From: Streptomyces aureoverticillatus
Lineage (GTDB): Bacteria > Actinomycetota > Actinomycetes > Streptomycetales > Streptomycetaceae
Assembly: GCF_014649395.1 (NCBI RefSeq)
Contig: NZ_BMSY01000018.1
Location: forward strand, 62,001 to 126,000
Length of the DNA stretch: 64,000 nucleotides
Direction: 5' to 3'
The notes under the pieces: model-generated
The model's input: the letters and a program-made list of their open reading frames with translations, nothing else
Told to the model about the DNA's origin: nothing
Databases searched by the model: none
Translations under genes and position numbers: made by a program
Shown here: one piece after another, positions 41,405-49,329 of the stretch
Numbering within the stretch: the stretch's first letter is position 1
Layout of the letters: the number at the start of each line of letters is the position of its first letter

Positions 41405-42031
41405 ATGACGGGAACCGCCGCCCGCCACCTCTACCTCGTCCGGCACGGCGAGGCGACACCGGACGAGTCCGGCCTCACCGATCGCGGCCGCCGCCAGGCC
41501 GTCCTGCTCGGCGAACGCCTGCGCGGCATCCCGCTCGCGGAGATCAGCCACGGACCGCTCCCCCGCGCCGAACAGACAGCCCGCCTGATCCAAGCCCAGC
41601 TCGACGGCGGCATCGCACTGTCGTCGTGCGAAGCCGCCGGGGACTACGTCCCCCATCTGCCCGCCCGCGACGAGCTGCCCGAGGACGCGGCCGACGTCGT
41701 GCTCGACCGCCTCGCCGCCTTCCCGGCGGACGAGCGGGACGGCGGTCCCGCTCTCGCGCGGGCGGCGCTCGACTGCTTCACCGGCCCTGTCAAAGGCGAC
41801 ACACCCCGCCACGAGCTGGTCGTCACCCACAACTTCCTGATCGGCTGGCTGGTCCGCGCCGGCCTCGACGCGCCGCCGTGGCGCTGGATCGGCCTCAACC
41901 ACGCCAACGCGGCCCTCACCGTGATCCGTTACGCGCCCGGCCGCCCGGTGTCCCTGCTCCTCTACAACGACACCGGGCACCTGCCGCCCGAGCTCCGCTG
42001 GACCGGCCTGCCGCCGGAACTGCACGTCTGA
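41405..42031 (+). CDS. Histidine phosphatase family protein
   Basis: A 208-residue phosphoglycerate-mutase-like phosphatase. The catalytic RHGE motif is at LVRHGEATPDESGLTDRG, the second arginine in GPLPRAEQTARLI, and the C-terminal His in VVTHNFLIGWLVR. No signal peptide is present. The substrate is a phosphomonoester that cannot be named. AAGGAGAT precedes the ATG, and the gene stands alone between a LysE-like exporter and a convergent CDF transporter. Confidence 0.9.
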   Translation: MTGTAARHLYLVRHGEATPDESGLTDRGRRQAVLLGERLRGIPLAEISHGPLPRAEQTARLIQAQLDGGIALSSCEAAGDYVPHLPARDELPEDAADVVLDRLAAFPADERDGGPALARAALDCFTGPVKGDTPRHELVVTHNFLIGWLVRAGLDAPPWRWIGLNHANAALTVIRYAPGRPVSLLLYNDTGHLPPELRWTGLPPELHV

Positions 42032-42070
42032 GCCCGAGCGGTCGCACGCCCCGTACGGGTCCGTGTCCCG

Positions 42071-43093
42071 TCAGTGCGTGTGCGGCTCGCGCCGGTGCGT
42101 GGGGCCGTGGCCGTTGACGCAGTGGGGTGTGGTCGTGGTGCCGGCCGCGGCGGGTACGGCGGCGGCGTGGGGGGCGTGGTCCTCGTGGTCGATCTGCAGC
42201 GTGGTGTGCGTGAGGCCGTAGGTCTCGGCGAGGAGCGCGTCGAGGTCGCGGCGTACGGCGTGGCAGTCGCCGCCGGGGTGGACCATGACGTGCGCGGACA
42301 GGGCGGGTTCGCCGGAGGTGATGGTCCAGATGTGCAGGTCGTGGACCTCCGCGACGTCGGGCGCCGCGGCGAGCCGGTCGCCGATGGCGTCGGGGTCGAG
42401 GCCCGCGGGCGCCGCTTCGAGCAGGATGCGGCCGGAGTCGCGGAGCAGCCCGCAGCCGGCCTTCACCATGAGGACGACGACGAAGAGCGTGGCGATGGTG
42501 TCGGCGCGGGCGAAGCCCGTGGTCATGACGACGACACCGGCGACGGCGGTGCCGATGAACGCGAACAGGTCGTTGAGGATGTGCTGGTAGGCGCCTTCGA
42601 CGTTCAGCGACGCCCGGTTGGCCTTGGACAGGCACCACGTCGCGGCGAGGTTGACGGCCACGCCGGTGAGCGCGGTGGCGAGGACCATCCAGCCGGTGAC
42701 CTCCGGCGGGTGCAGCAGCCGCACCACGGCCTCGTACCCGAGCCAGACCGCCGCGAGCAGCAGGGTGAGGCCGTTGGCCTGGGCGGAGAGTATCTCCACA
42801 CGCTTGAGTCCGAATGTGTACGTGCCCTTGGCGGGGCGCGCGGCGAGGCGCATCGCGACGAGGGCGAGGACGATGGAGAAAGCGTCCGTGAGCATGTGCA
42901 CGGCGTCGGACAGCAGCGCCAGCGAACCGGAAACGAAGGCGATCGCGGTCTCCACCGAAATGAAAACGCCAATCAATACGAGTGCCAGCGAAAGCCAGCG
43001 CCGATCGGCGTCGGCGGAGACGCCGTGGCTGTGCCCGCCATGGCCTCCTGCCTGGTGGTCGTGCCCGTCGTGGTGCGTGTGAGCGTGCCCCAC
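42071..43093 (-). CDS. Cation diffusion facilitator (CDF) metal transporter
   Basis: Proton-coupled exporter of Zn(II) or a similar divalent cation, 340 residues. The His-rich N-terminus (GHAHTHHDGHDHQAGGHGGH) and His-rich C-terminus (EPHTH) would bind metal. Six membrane segments follow, with the site A motif SDAVHMLTD in segment 2 and its HxxxD partner HILNDLFAF in segment 5. The cytoplasmic C-terminal domain (EVHDLHIWTITSGEPALSAH) is typical of the ZitB/CzcD branch. GTG 43093 is preferred because GGGGAA lies seven bases upstream; a TTG at 43108 would add five residues. Confidence 0.92.
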   Translation of the reverse strand: MGHAHTHHDGHDHQAGGHGGHSHGVSADADRRWLSLALVLIGVFISVETAIAFVSGSLALLSDAVHMLTDAFSIVLALVAMRLAARPAKGTYTFGLKRVEILSAQANGLTLLLAAVWLGYEAVVRLLHPPEVTGWMVLATALTGVAVNLAATWCLSKANRASLNVEGAYQHILNDLFAFIGTAVAGVVVMTTGFARADTIATLFVVVLMVKAGCGLLRDSGRILLEAAPAGLDPDAIGDRLAAAPDVAEVHDLHIWTITSGEPALSAHVMVHPGGDCHAVRRDLDALLAETYGLTHTTLQIDHEDHAPHAAAVPAAAGTTTTPHCVNGHGPTHRREPHTH

Positions 43094-43324
43094 AGGAAAT
43101 TCCCCCAAGGTGTCGCGGCGGCCAACTCACGGCAGTCAAGCGCAGATTGACGAAGCTCGCAAAGGCTGCATCGGTGACCGTTTTCAATGCCGGAAATAAC
43201 GGCCTCCGGCCGTCGTCGAGAGTGCCGGAATTCACCGTCCCGACAACGGCCGAATAATGACGCTTGACATCTCGGGGCATTCCGCGGGCTCGTGCCGCCA
43301 GGGCCGCCAGGGGTCCTACGGCGC

Positions 43325-44275
43325 CTACGGCGCGGGCACCGTGTCCTCGAACGCCGTCCCCGCGTCCCTGTAGGCCGCGACCCGCTGGCCCGCCTGCGCC
43401 GGGGTGAGGACCTGGTCCTTGACGTGCAGGACGTAGTCGACCTGCTGGTGGTACGAGCGGGGCTGGGTGCCGGGTTGGCCCGCGAGGTCGATCAGCCACT
43501 GGTTGAAGTTGATCGACATGGGGCGCTCGGGGAGGTACGCGGCGTCGTGGGTGCCGAAGTGCTGGCCGTCGATGTAGTACGTGATGGCCCGGTCGTCGAT
43601 GGTGAGCAACAGGTCGTGCCAGCCCGCGTAGCTCTGGCGGCGCTCGGTGTGCTGGTTGACGGCCTGCCAGGGGTCGGGGCGGTACGTCTCCCAGGACGTG
43701 GTGTACAGGATGTTGCCGGGCTCGCCCCAGCCGCCGTTGGGGAGGTACTCGAAGTCGTACTCCGAGTAGTCGTCCGCCATGGGGGCCTTGAGGTCGTTGA
43801 TGGTGAAGAAGGTCTGGACGACGCGGTCGCCGTCGGGGCCGGTCGGCGGGGCGTCGCTGAACTTCACGCGGGCCGCGTAGGTGCCGTTCTTGAACTTGGT
43901 GGACCGGGTGAGGACTTCGGTCTGCTCGGTGCTCGCCGCCGTGCCGGCGGTCTTCGTCTCCAGGTTCATGACGGTGTTGCCGCCGGCTGAGCGGAACGTG
44001 ACGTTCCGCGGCACCCAGGAGGCGCCGGGCACCCCGGGGCCGCCGGCGTTGGAGCGGACGCTCCAACCGTGCGCGGAGAGGCGCGGGTCGTCGTGCGCGG
44101 TGTAGGTGAAGTCGTCGAACAGGACGGCGTCGGCGGCCGCGCCCCCGGAGCCGGGCGCGGATTCGGCTCCGGCGGGGAGGGCCGTGAGGGCGGCGCAGCC
44201 GAGGGCACAGGCGAGGGCGACGGCGGCGCGCAGGCGGGTGCGCCTGGTGGGGGCGGGCGTCACGGGCTTGGTCAT
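43325..44275 (-). CDS. Secreted glycoside hydrolase, GH16
   Basis: Extracellular endo-glycanase of 316 residues with a signal peptide ending LPAGAES. The GH16 catalytic signature ExDxE is at SEYDFEYLPNG, with nucleophile Glu172, Asp174 and acid/base Glu176. The segments FDDFTYTAHDDPRLSAHGW, TRSTKFKNGTYAARVKF and ITYYIDGQHFGTHDAAYL are also family-like. GH16 members attack beta-1,3/1,4-glucans, agar, carrageenan or galactans; the substrate here is undetermined. No binding module is present. GGAGAGGAA precedes the ATG. A large inverted repeat at 44351-44373 and a divergent GntR gene suggest specific control. Confidence 0.88.
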   Translation of the reverse strand: MTKPVTPAPTRRTRLRAAVALACALGCAALTALPAGAESAPGSGGAAADAVLFDDFTYTAHDDPRLSAHGWSVRSNAGGPGVPGASWVPRNVTFRSAGGNTVMNLETKTAGTAASTEQTEVLTRSTKFKNGTYAARVKFSDAPPTGPDGDRVVQTFFTINDLKAPMADDYSEYDFEYLPNGGWGEPGNILYTTSWETYRPDPWQAVNQHTERRQSYAGWHDLLLTIDDRAITYYIDGQHFGTHDAAYLPERPMSINFNQWLIDLAGQPGTQPRSYHQQVDYVLHVKDQVLTPAQAGQRVAAYRDAGTAFEDTVPAP

Positions 44276-44350
44276 GGGGTGTTCCTCTCCGGAACTGTGG
44301 GGGGGAATCCGGGTGGGCCGTCGTGCCGGTGCGGGCGGCGGCCCTGGACT

Positions 44351-44373
44351 TGACCAGTTGTGGCAACTGGTCA
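44351..44373. promoter_or_regulatory. Operator-like inverted repeat between GH16 and GntR genes
   Basis: TGACCAGTTG, three bases, then CAACTGGTCA: perfect 10-bp arms. It lies 76 bases upstream of the GH16 gene. HutC-type GntR proteins bind sequences built on TGGTC, so the divergent regulator is the likely ligand. A single half-site-like TTGACCAG recurs at 44525. Confidence 0.75.
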
Positions 44374-44552
44374 GGTAACCACTCGACGGTGAATGAAGGT
44401 GGCACGGCCCCACAGCGCCGTCAACCCTCGGCGCGGAGACCAACCGGCCACCCAACTCACGGCCCGTCATGTGGAGTTGATGGTCCAGACGTGCCCCGTT
44501 CTCGGTTGCGCTGGCTACACTTCGCTTGACCAGCGAGGCGGCGGAGGGCGAC

Positions 44553-45413
44553 ATGGAGACCGACGCACCGGGGACGGTGCTCAAACGGGAGCGTGTGCGC
44601 GACTTCGTCCTGGACCTCATCGAGTCCCGGCGGGCCGGGGACGGCATCCCGTCCGAGCGGACGCTGTGCGCGCGCCTCGGCGTGTCCCGGCCGACGCTGC
44701 GGGCCGCGGTCGACGAACTCGTCGCGGCGGGCCTTCTCGTACGCGAACACGGCCGCGGCATGTTCGTGGCACCCGCGAAGATCACCCAGGAACTGGTCTC
44801 CGAGCGGGCGACGCTGACGGTGCCCCAGGCGGCGGGCACCTGGTCGAGCCGGCTGCTCGAGTTCACCACGGTCGCCGCCGGGGCCCGGGTGGGGCGCAGG
44901 CTGCGGATGTCGCCGGCGGGGCGGATCGTGTACGTGGCGCGGCTGCGGCTCGTCGACGGCGCCCCGATGGCCGTCGAGCACCTGCACCTCAAGGCCGACC
45001 TGGTGCCGGGGCTCTCGGCGCCGGAGCTGGAGACGGGCGATCTGTACACGCACCTGCGCGAGCGGCACGGGGTGCGGGTGCACGAGGCGACGCAGACGAT
45101 CGAGCCGACCGTCGTCACCCGCTCCGAGGCACGCCTGCTCGACGTGCCGGAGCTCTCCCCCGCCCTGCTTTTCGAACGGCTCACCACGGACGCGTCGGGG
45201 CAGCCCGTGGAGTACGTCCACTCCCTCTATCGCGGCGACCGCTACCGCCTCGTCTCCCGCCTCTCCCTCGGCCCCCCGACCGTGCCCGCCCCGTCGGCCG
45301 ACCCGGCGCCCGGGGGCCACCACCCCGGCATCCCGCCCTGCGACTTCGCCGCCGGGGCCCCCGTGGCGTCGTCCACGTCGGGGGACGTGCAAGATACGCA
45401 GGAGCAGCCGTGA
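44553..45413 (+). CDS. GntR-family (HutC-type) transcriptional regulator
   Basis: A 286-residue regulator with an N-terminal winged helix (GIPSERTLCARLGVSRPTLR, then AAVDELVAAGLLVREHGRGM) and a UTRA effector domain (RIVYVARLRLVDGAPMAVEH and LLFERLTTDASGQPVEYVHS). The C-terminal 40 residues are a Pro/Gly/Ala-rich extension not needed for the fold. ATG 44553 has GGAGGG upstream; a TTG at 44526 would add nine residues. It is divergent from GH16 and probably controls it in response to a sugar phosphate. Confidence 0.92.
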   Translation: METDAPGTVLKRERVRDFVLDLIESRRAGDGIPSERTLCARLGVSRPTLRAAVDELVAAGLLVREHGRGMFVAPAKITQELVSERATLTVPQAAGTWSSRLLEFTTVAAGARVGRRLRMSPAGRIVYVARLRLVDGAPMAVEHLHLKADLVPGLSAPELETGDLYTHLRERHGVRVHEATQTIEPTVVTRSEARLLDVPELSPALLFERLTTDASGQPVEYVHSLYRGDRYRLVSRLSLGPPTVPAPSADPAPGGHHPGIPPCDFAAGAPVASSTSGDVQDTQEQP

Positions 45414-45453
45414 CCCCGGCCGCACCACCCCCGACGCCTCAGTGGAGCCACGC

Positions 45454-46254
45454 ATGACGGCAGAGCACGACCCTCTCGTGATCGACACCAGCAAGCCGCA
45501 TCCGGCACGGGTCTACGACTGGCTGCTCGGCGGCAAGGACAACTACCTCGTCGACCAGGAGCTGGCCCAGAGACTGCCCGCGGAGGCCCGGGGCAACGCG
45601 GCCCGCAACCGCGCGTTCATGCACCGCGCCGCCGCGTACCTCGCCCACCAGGGCATCGACCAGTTCCTGGACATCGGCACCGGCATCCCCACCGAGCCGA
45701 ACCTGCACCAGGTCGTGCAGGCGATCACGCCGTCGGCCCGGGTCGCGTACGCGGACAACGACCCCATCGTGCTCCGGCACGCCGAGGCGCTGCTCGTGAG
45801 CACGCCGGAGGGTGCCACCACCTACATCCAGGCCGATGTGCGCGAGCCGGAGGCCATCCTCGAACACGCCCGCGGCTTCCTGGACTTCCGGCGGCCCGTG
45901 GCCCTGTCCCTCATCGCGCTGATGCACTTCATCACCGACGACGAGGACCCGTACGCCCTGACCCGCACCCTGCTCGCCGCGCTGCCGACCGGCAGCTACC
46001 TGATGTTCTCGCACGGCACCGCCGACGAGCACCCCGAGCTGGAGAAGTCCGTCTCGACGGCGTACAAGGAGGGTCAGGTGCCGCTGCGGATGCGCACGCG
46101 CGCCGAGGTCGCCCGCTTCTTCGACGGCCTGGACCTGGTCGAGCCCGGCCTGGTCAGCGCCACCGACTGGTACCAGGAGGGTCCCGCTCCCGTGCACGAG
46201 CGGAGCGGCTTCTACGTGGGCGTGGCCCGCGTCCCCGTGGAGTACGGCGAGTAG
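45454..46254 (+). CDS. SAM-dependent methyltransferase, DUF574/Methyltransf_19 family
   Basis: A 266-residue member of a family greatly expanded in Streptomyces. Signature segments are VYDWLLGGKDNYLVDQELA near the start, FLDIGTGIPTEPNLHQVVQ (SAM-binding motif I), YADNDPIVLRHAEALL and MHFITDDEDPYALTRTLL. Substrates of this family are mostly unknown. The ATG at 45454 has GGAG at a good distance; a GTG 12 bases upstream is also possible. It follows the GntR gene by 40 bases and may be co-transcribed. Confidence 0.9.
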   Translation: MTAEHDPLVIDTSKPHPARVYDWLLGGKDNYLVDQELAQRLPAEARGNAARNRAFMHRAAAYLAHQGIDQFLDIGTGIPTEPNLHQVVQAITPSARVAYADNDPIVLRHAEALLVSTPEGATTYIQADVREPEAILEHARGFLDFRRPVALSLIALMHFITDDEDPYALTRTLLAALPTGSYLMFSHGTADEHPELEKSVSTAYKEGQVPLRMRTRAEVARFFDGLDLVEPGLVSATDWYQEGPAPVHERSGFYVGVARVPVEYGE

Positions 46255-46278
46255 GCCACGACCGGCGCCGGCCGCCGC

Positions 46279-47661
46279 TCACATCGGCGGCGTCGCCGGG
46301 GCCGGACCCAGGGTCGTGGTGCCGGGGGCCGCGCGGTGGCCGAGGCCGGTGCGGTAGGCGTCCAGGGCGGCTTCGACCCGGCCGGTGCGGCGCAGCAGGT
46401 CGCCGAGGAGGCGGCACAGGTCGGCCAGGTCGCCCGCGGCGCTGGAGCGTTCGAGCAGGGAGAGCGCGGCGCAGTAGTGCTCCTCGGCGTCGTCGGTGTC
46501 GCCGCGCTCCTCGGCGATCAGGCCGAGCAGCCGGTGCGCGCCCCCGGCGTGCACCGCGCCGCGTTCGGCGCCCAGGGTGCCGGGCTCCTCGCCGGAGGTG
46601 AGCAGCGGCCGCAGCAGCGCCTCCGCCTCCTCGGCCTTGCCGCGCCGCCGCAGCACGTCCGCGAGTTCGACCTCGACCTGCTCGGTGAAGAGCGCCGCCC
46701 GCTTGGACGCGAGCATGTCGCGGGCCGTGCGCAGCTCGCTCTCGGCTCCCTCCAGGTCGCCGTCCTGGGCGTGGACGTAGCCGCGCATCCAGTGGCAGTG
46801 GGCGAGTTCGGTGCGGATCTGGAGGTGGCGGTAGAGCTCCTGGGCCTTGGCGAGGGACGCGTCGGCCTCGGCGGTGCGGCCCTCGGCGATGAGGGTGCGG
46901 GCGACGCCGCGGTGCATGTGGGCGACCAGTGCCGGATCGCTCACGCGCGGGGCGAGGGCGAGGGCCAGCTCGGCGGCGTGGGCGGCGCGGGCGTGCGCGC
47001 CCATGTCCATGTACGGGGCGATGGACGCCGTGTAGAGCAGCAGCAGGGCGTCGGGGTCGTGCAGGCCGGAGGCGTTGAGCTCGTCGAGGGTGGTTTCCAG
47101 CAGGTAGCAGGAGTAGCGCAGTTCGCCGGTGAGGAGGTGGGCGGTGGCGCGGCCGCGGATGGCGGGGACGCGCAGCGTCAGGGGCTGGTCGGCGAGGAGG
47201 CGTTCGACGGCGGCGAAGCAGTCGCGGGCGTCGCTGAGTTCGCCGGATTCGAGCAGGCAGTCGCCGAGTCCCTGCAGGGCCGCGGCCTGCTCCTCCACCA
47301 GGTCGTGCGCCACGGCTTCGTCGCCGAGGGCGCGGAAGAGCGCGGCCGCGTCCTCGGGGTCGCCGGTGGCGAGGGCGCGGCGGGCGTCGGTCAGGCGCAG
47401 CCGCAGGTCCGTGGCCAGGTGCGCGGGGCGTCCCGTGGCCAGTTCCTCGTAGCCGACGCCGAGCCGTCCGGCGAGATGGCGCAGCGCGGCCTCCGACGGC
47501 CGCACCTTGCCCGACTCGAGCGTGGAGACGTACGCGGCCGTGTAGGCGGGCTCGGCCAGCTGCCGCTGGGTGAGCCCCCGTTCGGTACGCAGCCGCAGCA
47601 CGCGGCGGCCGATCTCGACGGGGTCGTCGAGCCGGGCACCCTCGGGACCGTTCTCCGCCAC
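46279..47661 (-). CDS. XRE-family regulator with tetratricopeptide repeats
   Basis: A 460-residue regulator. Residues 14-70 form an XRE helix-turn-helix (IGRRVLRLRTERGLTQRQLA, then TLESGKVRPSEAALRHLAGR). The rest is built of TPR-like helical pairs (for example ALFRALGDEAVAHDLVEEQA and SLAKAQELYRHLQIRTELAH), as in Streptomyces regulators thought to sense peptides or signalling molecules. GTG 47661 has GGAGGGGGAGAG upstream. It is convergent with the methyltransferase and divergent from the M64 peptidase gene, with a 285-base gap in between in which no clear operator was recognised. Confidence 0.9.
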   Translation of the reverse strand: MAENGPEGARLDDPVEIGRRVLRLRTERGLTQRQLAEPAYTAAYVSTLESGKVRPSEAALRHLAGRLGVGYEELATGRPAHLATDLRLRLTDARRALATGDPEDAAALFRALGDEAVAHDLVEEQAAALQGLGDCLLESGELSDARDCFAAVERLLADQPLTLRVPAIRGRATAHLLTGELRYSCYLLETTLDELNASGLHDPDALLLLYTASIAPYMDMGAHARAAHAAELALALAPRVSDPALVAHMHRGVARTLIAEGRTAEADASLAKAQELYRHLQIRTELAHCHWMRGYVHAQDGDLEGAESELRTARDMLASKRAALFTEQVEVELADVLRRRGKAEEAEALLRPLLTSGEEPGTLGAERGAVHAGGAHRLLGLIAEERGDTDDAEEHYCAALSLLERSSAAGDLADLCRLLGDLLRRTGRVEAALDAYRTGLGHRAAPGTTTLGPAPATPPM

Positions 47662-47946
47662 CTCTCCCCCTCCGTAGGTCAGGCCCTGAGCTAAGTCGAT
47701 GTCCGCGGTGGTGCATAGATGCCGGAGGGAATTCGGCGTCCGGTCACCCGTGTGGGGGTCAGGACCTGTGGTGCGGTGAGCGGTCGCCACCGGCCCGTCG
47801 GGCGCCCCCTCCGGCGTGAACTCATGTGTCCCATAAGTAACTTGCGCCTCGGCATTGCCTGACGCCGCCGGAACCTCTACGTTGAGCGGCGCCTTAACCA
47901 GGCTTAACTCGCCATTTACACGGCGGACTTCGGAAGGACCCCCACC

Positions 47947-49269
47947 ATGCGCAGACGCAAGTCCGGCATAGCCAGACGTACGCCGCTGAAAGCAGCCACG
48001 GCCGCCGGTATCGCCCTGGCGGCGACGCTCGCCGCCACGGCGGGCGCCACCGCGGAGCCGGACCCCGGCCCCGCCTCCCGCTCCACCCAGCACGTCGAGT
48101 ACTTCACCGGTCCCGGCGGCCACCCCCGGCACACCGAGGTACCGGCCCCCGAGCCGCTCTCCGCCAAGGAGCGCGAGTCCGTGGCGGACGACGGCACCGT
48201 CGTCCCGATCGTGCGGAACGGCCCGGTCGGCTCCAAGGCCGACGTCGTCTTCATCGGCGACGGTTACACCGCCGCCCAGCAGGAGGACTTCCACGCGGAT
48301 GTGCGGAGGAAGTGGGCGGAGGTGTCGGCCGTCGAGCCGTACGCCTCGTACAAGAACCTCTTCAACGTGTGGGCGGTGGACGCGCACTCCCGGCAGTCCG
48401 GGGTCTCGGGCGACCCGACGAGCAACGTGCGCAAGGACACCGCACTCGGCTCGGCGTTCTACTGCGACGGCATCGAGCGGCTGCTCTGCGTCGACACCAA
48501 CAAGGTGGAGGCGTACGCCAGCAAGGCCGCCGACCCCGATCTGGTGATCGTGCTGTCCAACTCCACCAAGTACGGCGGCGCGGGCTACAACGACATCACC
48601 TCGCCGTCCGGCTACGACGGCATCGCCACCGGGTCCTCCGACCACGCCCAGTCCTCGCAGGTCCTCGTGCACGAGACGGGACACTCGCTGGGCAAGCTGG
48701 CGGACGAGTACTGGTACGACGAGTACGGCACGTACACGGGCGCCGAGCCGTGGGAGTCGAACATCAGCAAGCTCACCGCGGCCCAGCTCACCGCGCAGAA
48801 GAAGAAGTGGTACCGCTGGATCGGCCGGCCCTCGCCGGACGGCGGCACCGTCGGCGCGTACGAGGGCGGCGGCTACTACCCGCGCGGCCTGTACCGGCCC
48901 ACGGACAACTCGATCATGCGCACGCTCGGCCGCGAGTTCAACTCGCCCGGGCGCGAGGCGATGATCGCGGGCTTCCACCGGCACGCCCCCGCGGTCTCGG
49001 CGATCACGCCCACGGACACCGAGGTGCGGCGCGGCCAGCGCGTCAAGGCGCAGGCCGCCGAGGGCGTGCGGCTGCGGTGGTCCGTCGACGGGCGGTCCGT
49101 GAAGAAGGGCGCCGACGCGCGGTCCGTCACGCCGCGGGCCCTGGGTGTGCCCGCCGACGGGCGTGCCCACACGATCACGGTGCGGGCCACGGACCCGACG
49201 CGGGCGGTCCGCGACCCGGAGCTGCGCAAGCTCCTGACGGGTTCGGTGACGTGGCGGGTGGCGCGCTGA
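47947..49269 (+). CDS. Secreted M64 family zinc metallopeptidase
   Basis: Exported peptidase of 440 residues, related to IgA peptidase M64. A basic N-terminus and signal peptide ending ATAGATAE is followed by VGSKADVVFIGDGYTA, typical of the family start. The zinc site is HETGHSLGKLADEY (His242, Glu243, His246), and a later SIMRTLGREFNSPGREAM supports the fold. The C-terminal 100 residues form a beta-domain (SAITPTDTEVRRGQRVKAQA). AAGGACC precedes the ATG. The substrate is unknown. A strong bidirectional hairpin follows the stop. Confidence 0.92.
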   Translation: MRRRKSGIARRTPLKAATAAGIALAATLAATAGATAEPDPGPASRSTQHVEYFTGPGGHPRHTEVPAPEPLSAKERESVADDGTVVPIVRNGPVGSKADVVFIGDGYTAAQQEDFHADVRRKWAEVSAVEPYASYKNLFNVWAVDAHSRQSGVSGDPTSNVRKDTALGSAFYCDGIERLLCVDTNKVEAYASKAADPDLVIVLSNSTKYGGAGYNDITSPSGYDGIATGSSDHAQSSQVLVHETGHSLGKLADEYWYDEYGTYTGAEPWESNISKLTAAQLTAQKKKWYRWIGRPSPDGGTVGAYEGGGYYPRGLYRPTDNSIMRTLGREFNSPGREAMIAGFHRHAPAVSAITPTDTEVRRGQRVKAQAAEGVRLRWSVDGRSVKKGADARSVTPRALGVPADGRAHTITVRATDPTRAVRDPELRKLLTGSVTWRVAR

Positions 49270-49292
49270 CGCGTCGCCGACCGCCCGCACTC

Positions 49293-49323
49293 GGCCGGTG
49301 ACCCTCCCCCAGGGTCACCGGCC
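49293..49323. terminator. Bidirectional terminator-like hairpin
   Basis: A perfect 13-bp stem (GGCCGGTGACCCT / AGGGTCACCGGCC) with a CCCCC loop, between the convergent M64 peptidase and SecDF genes. Confidence 0.9.
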
Positions 49324-49329
49324 GTTGTG

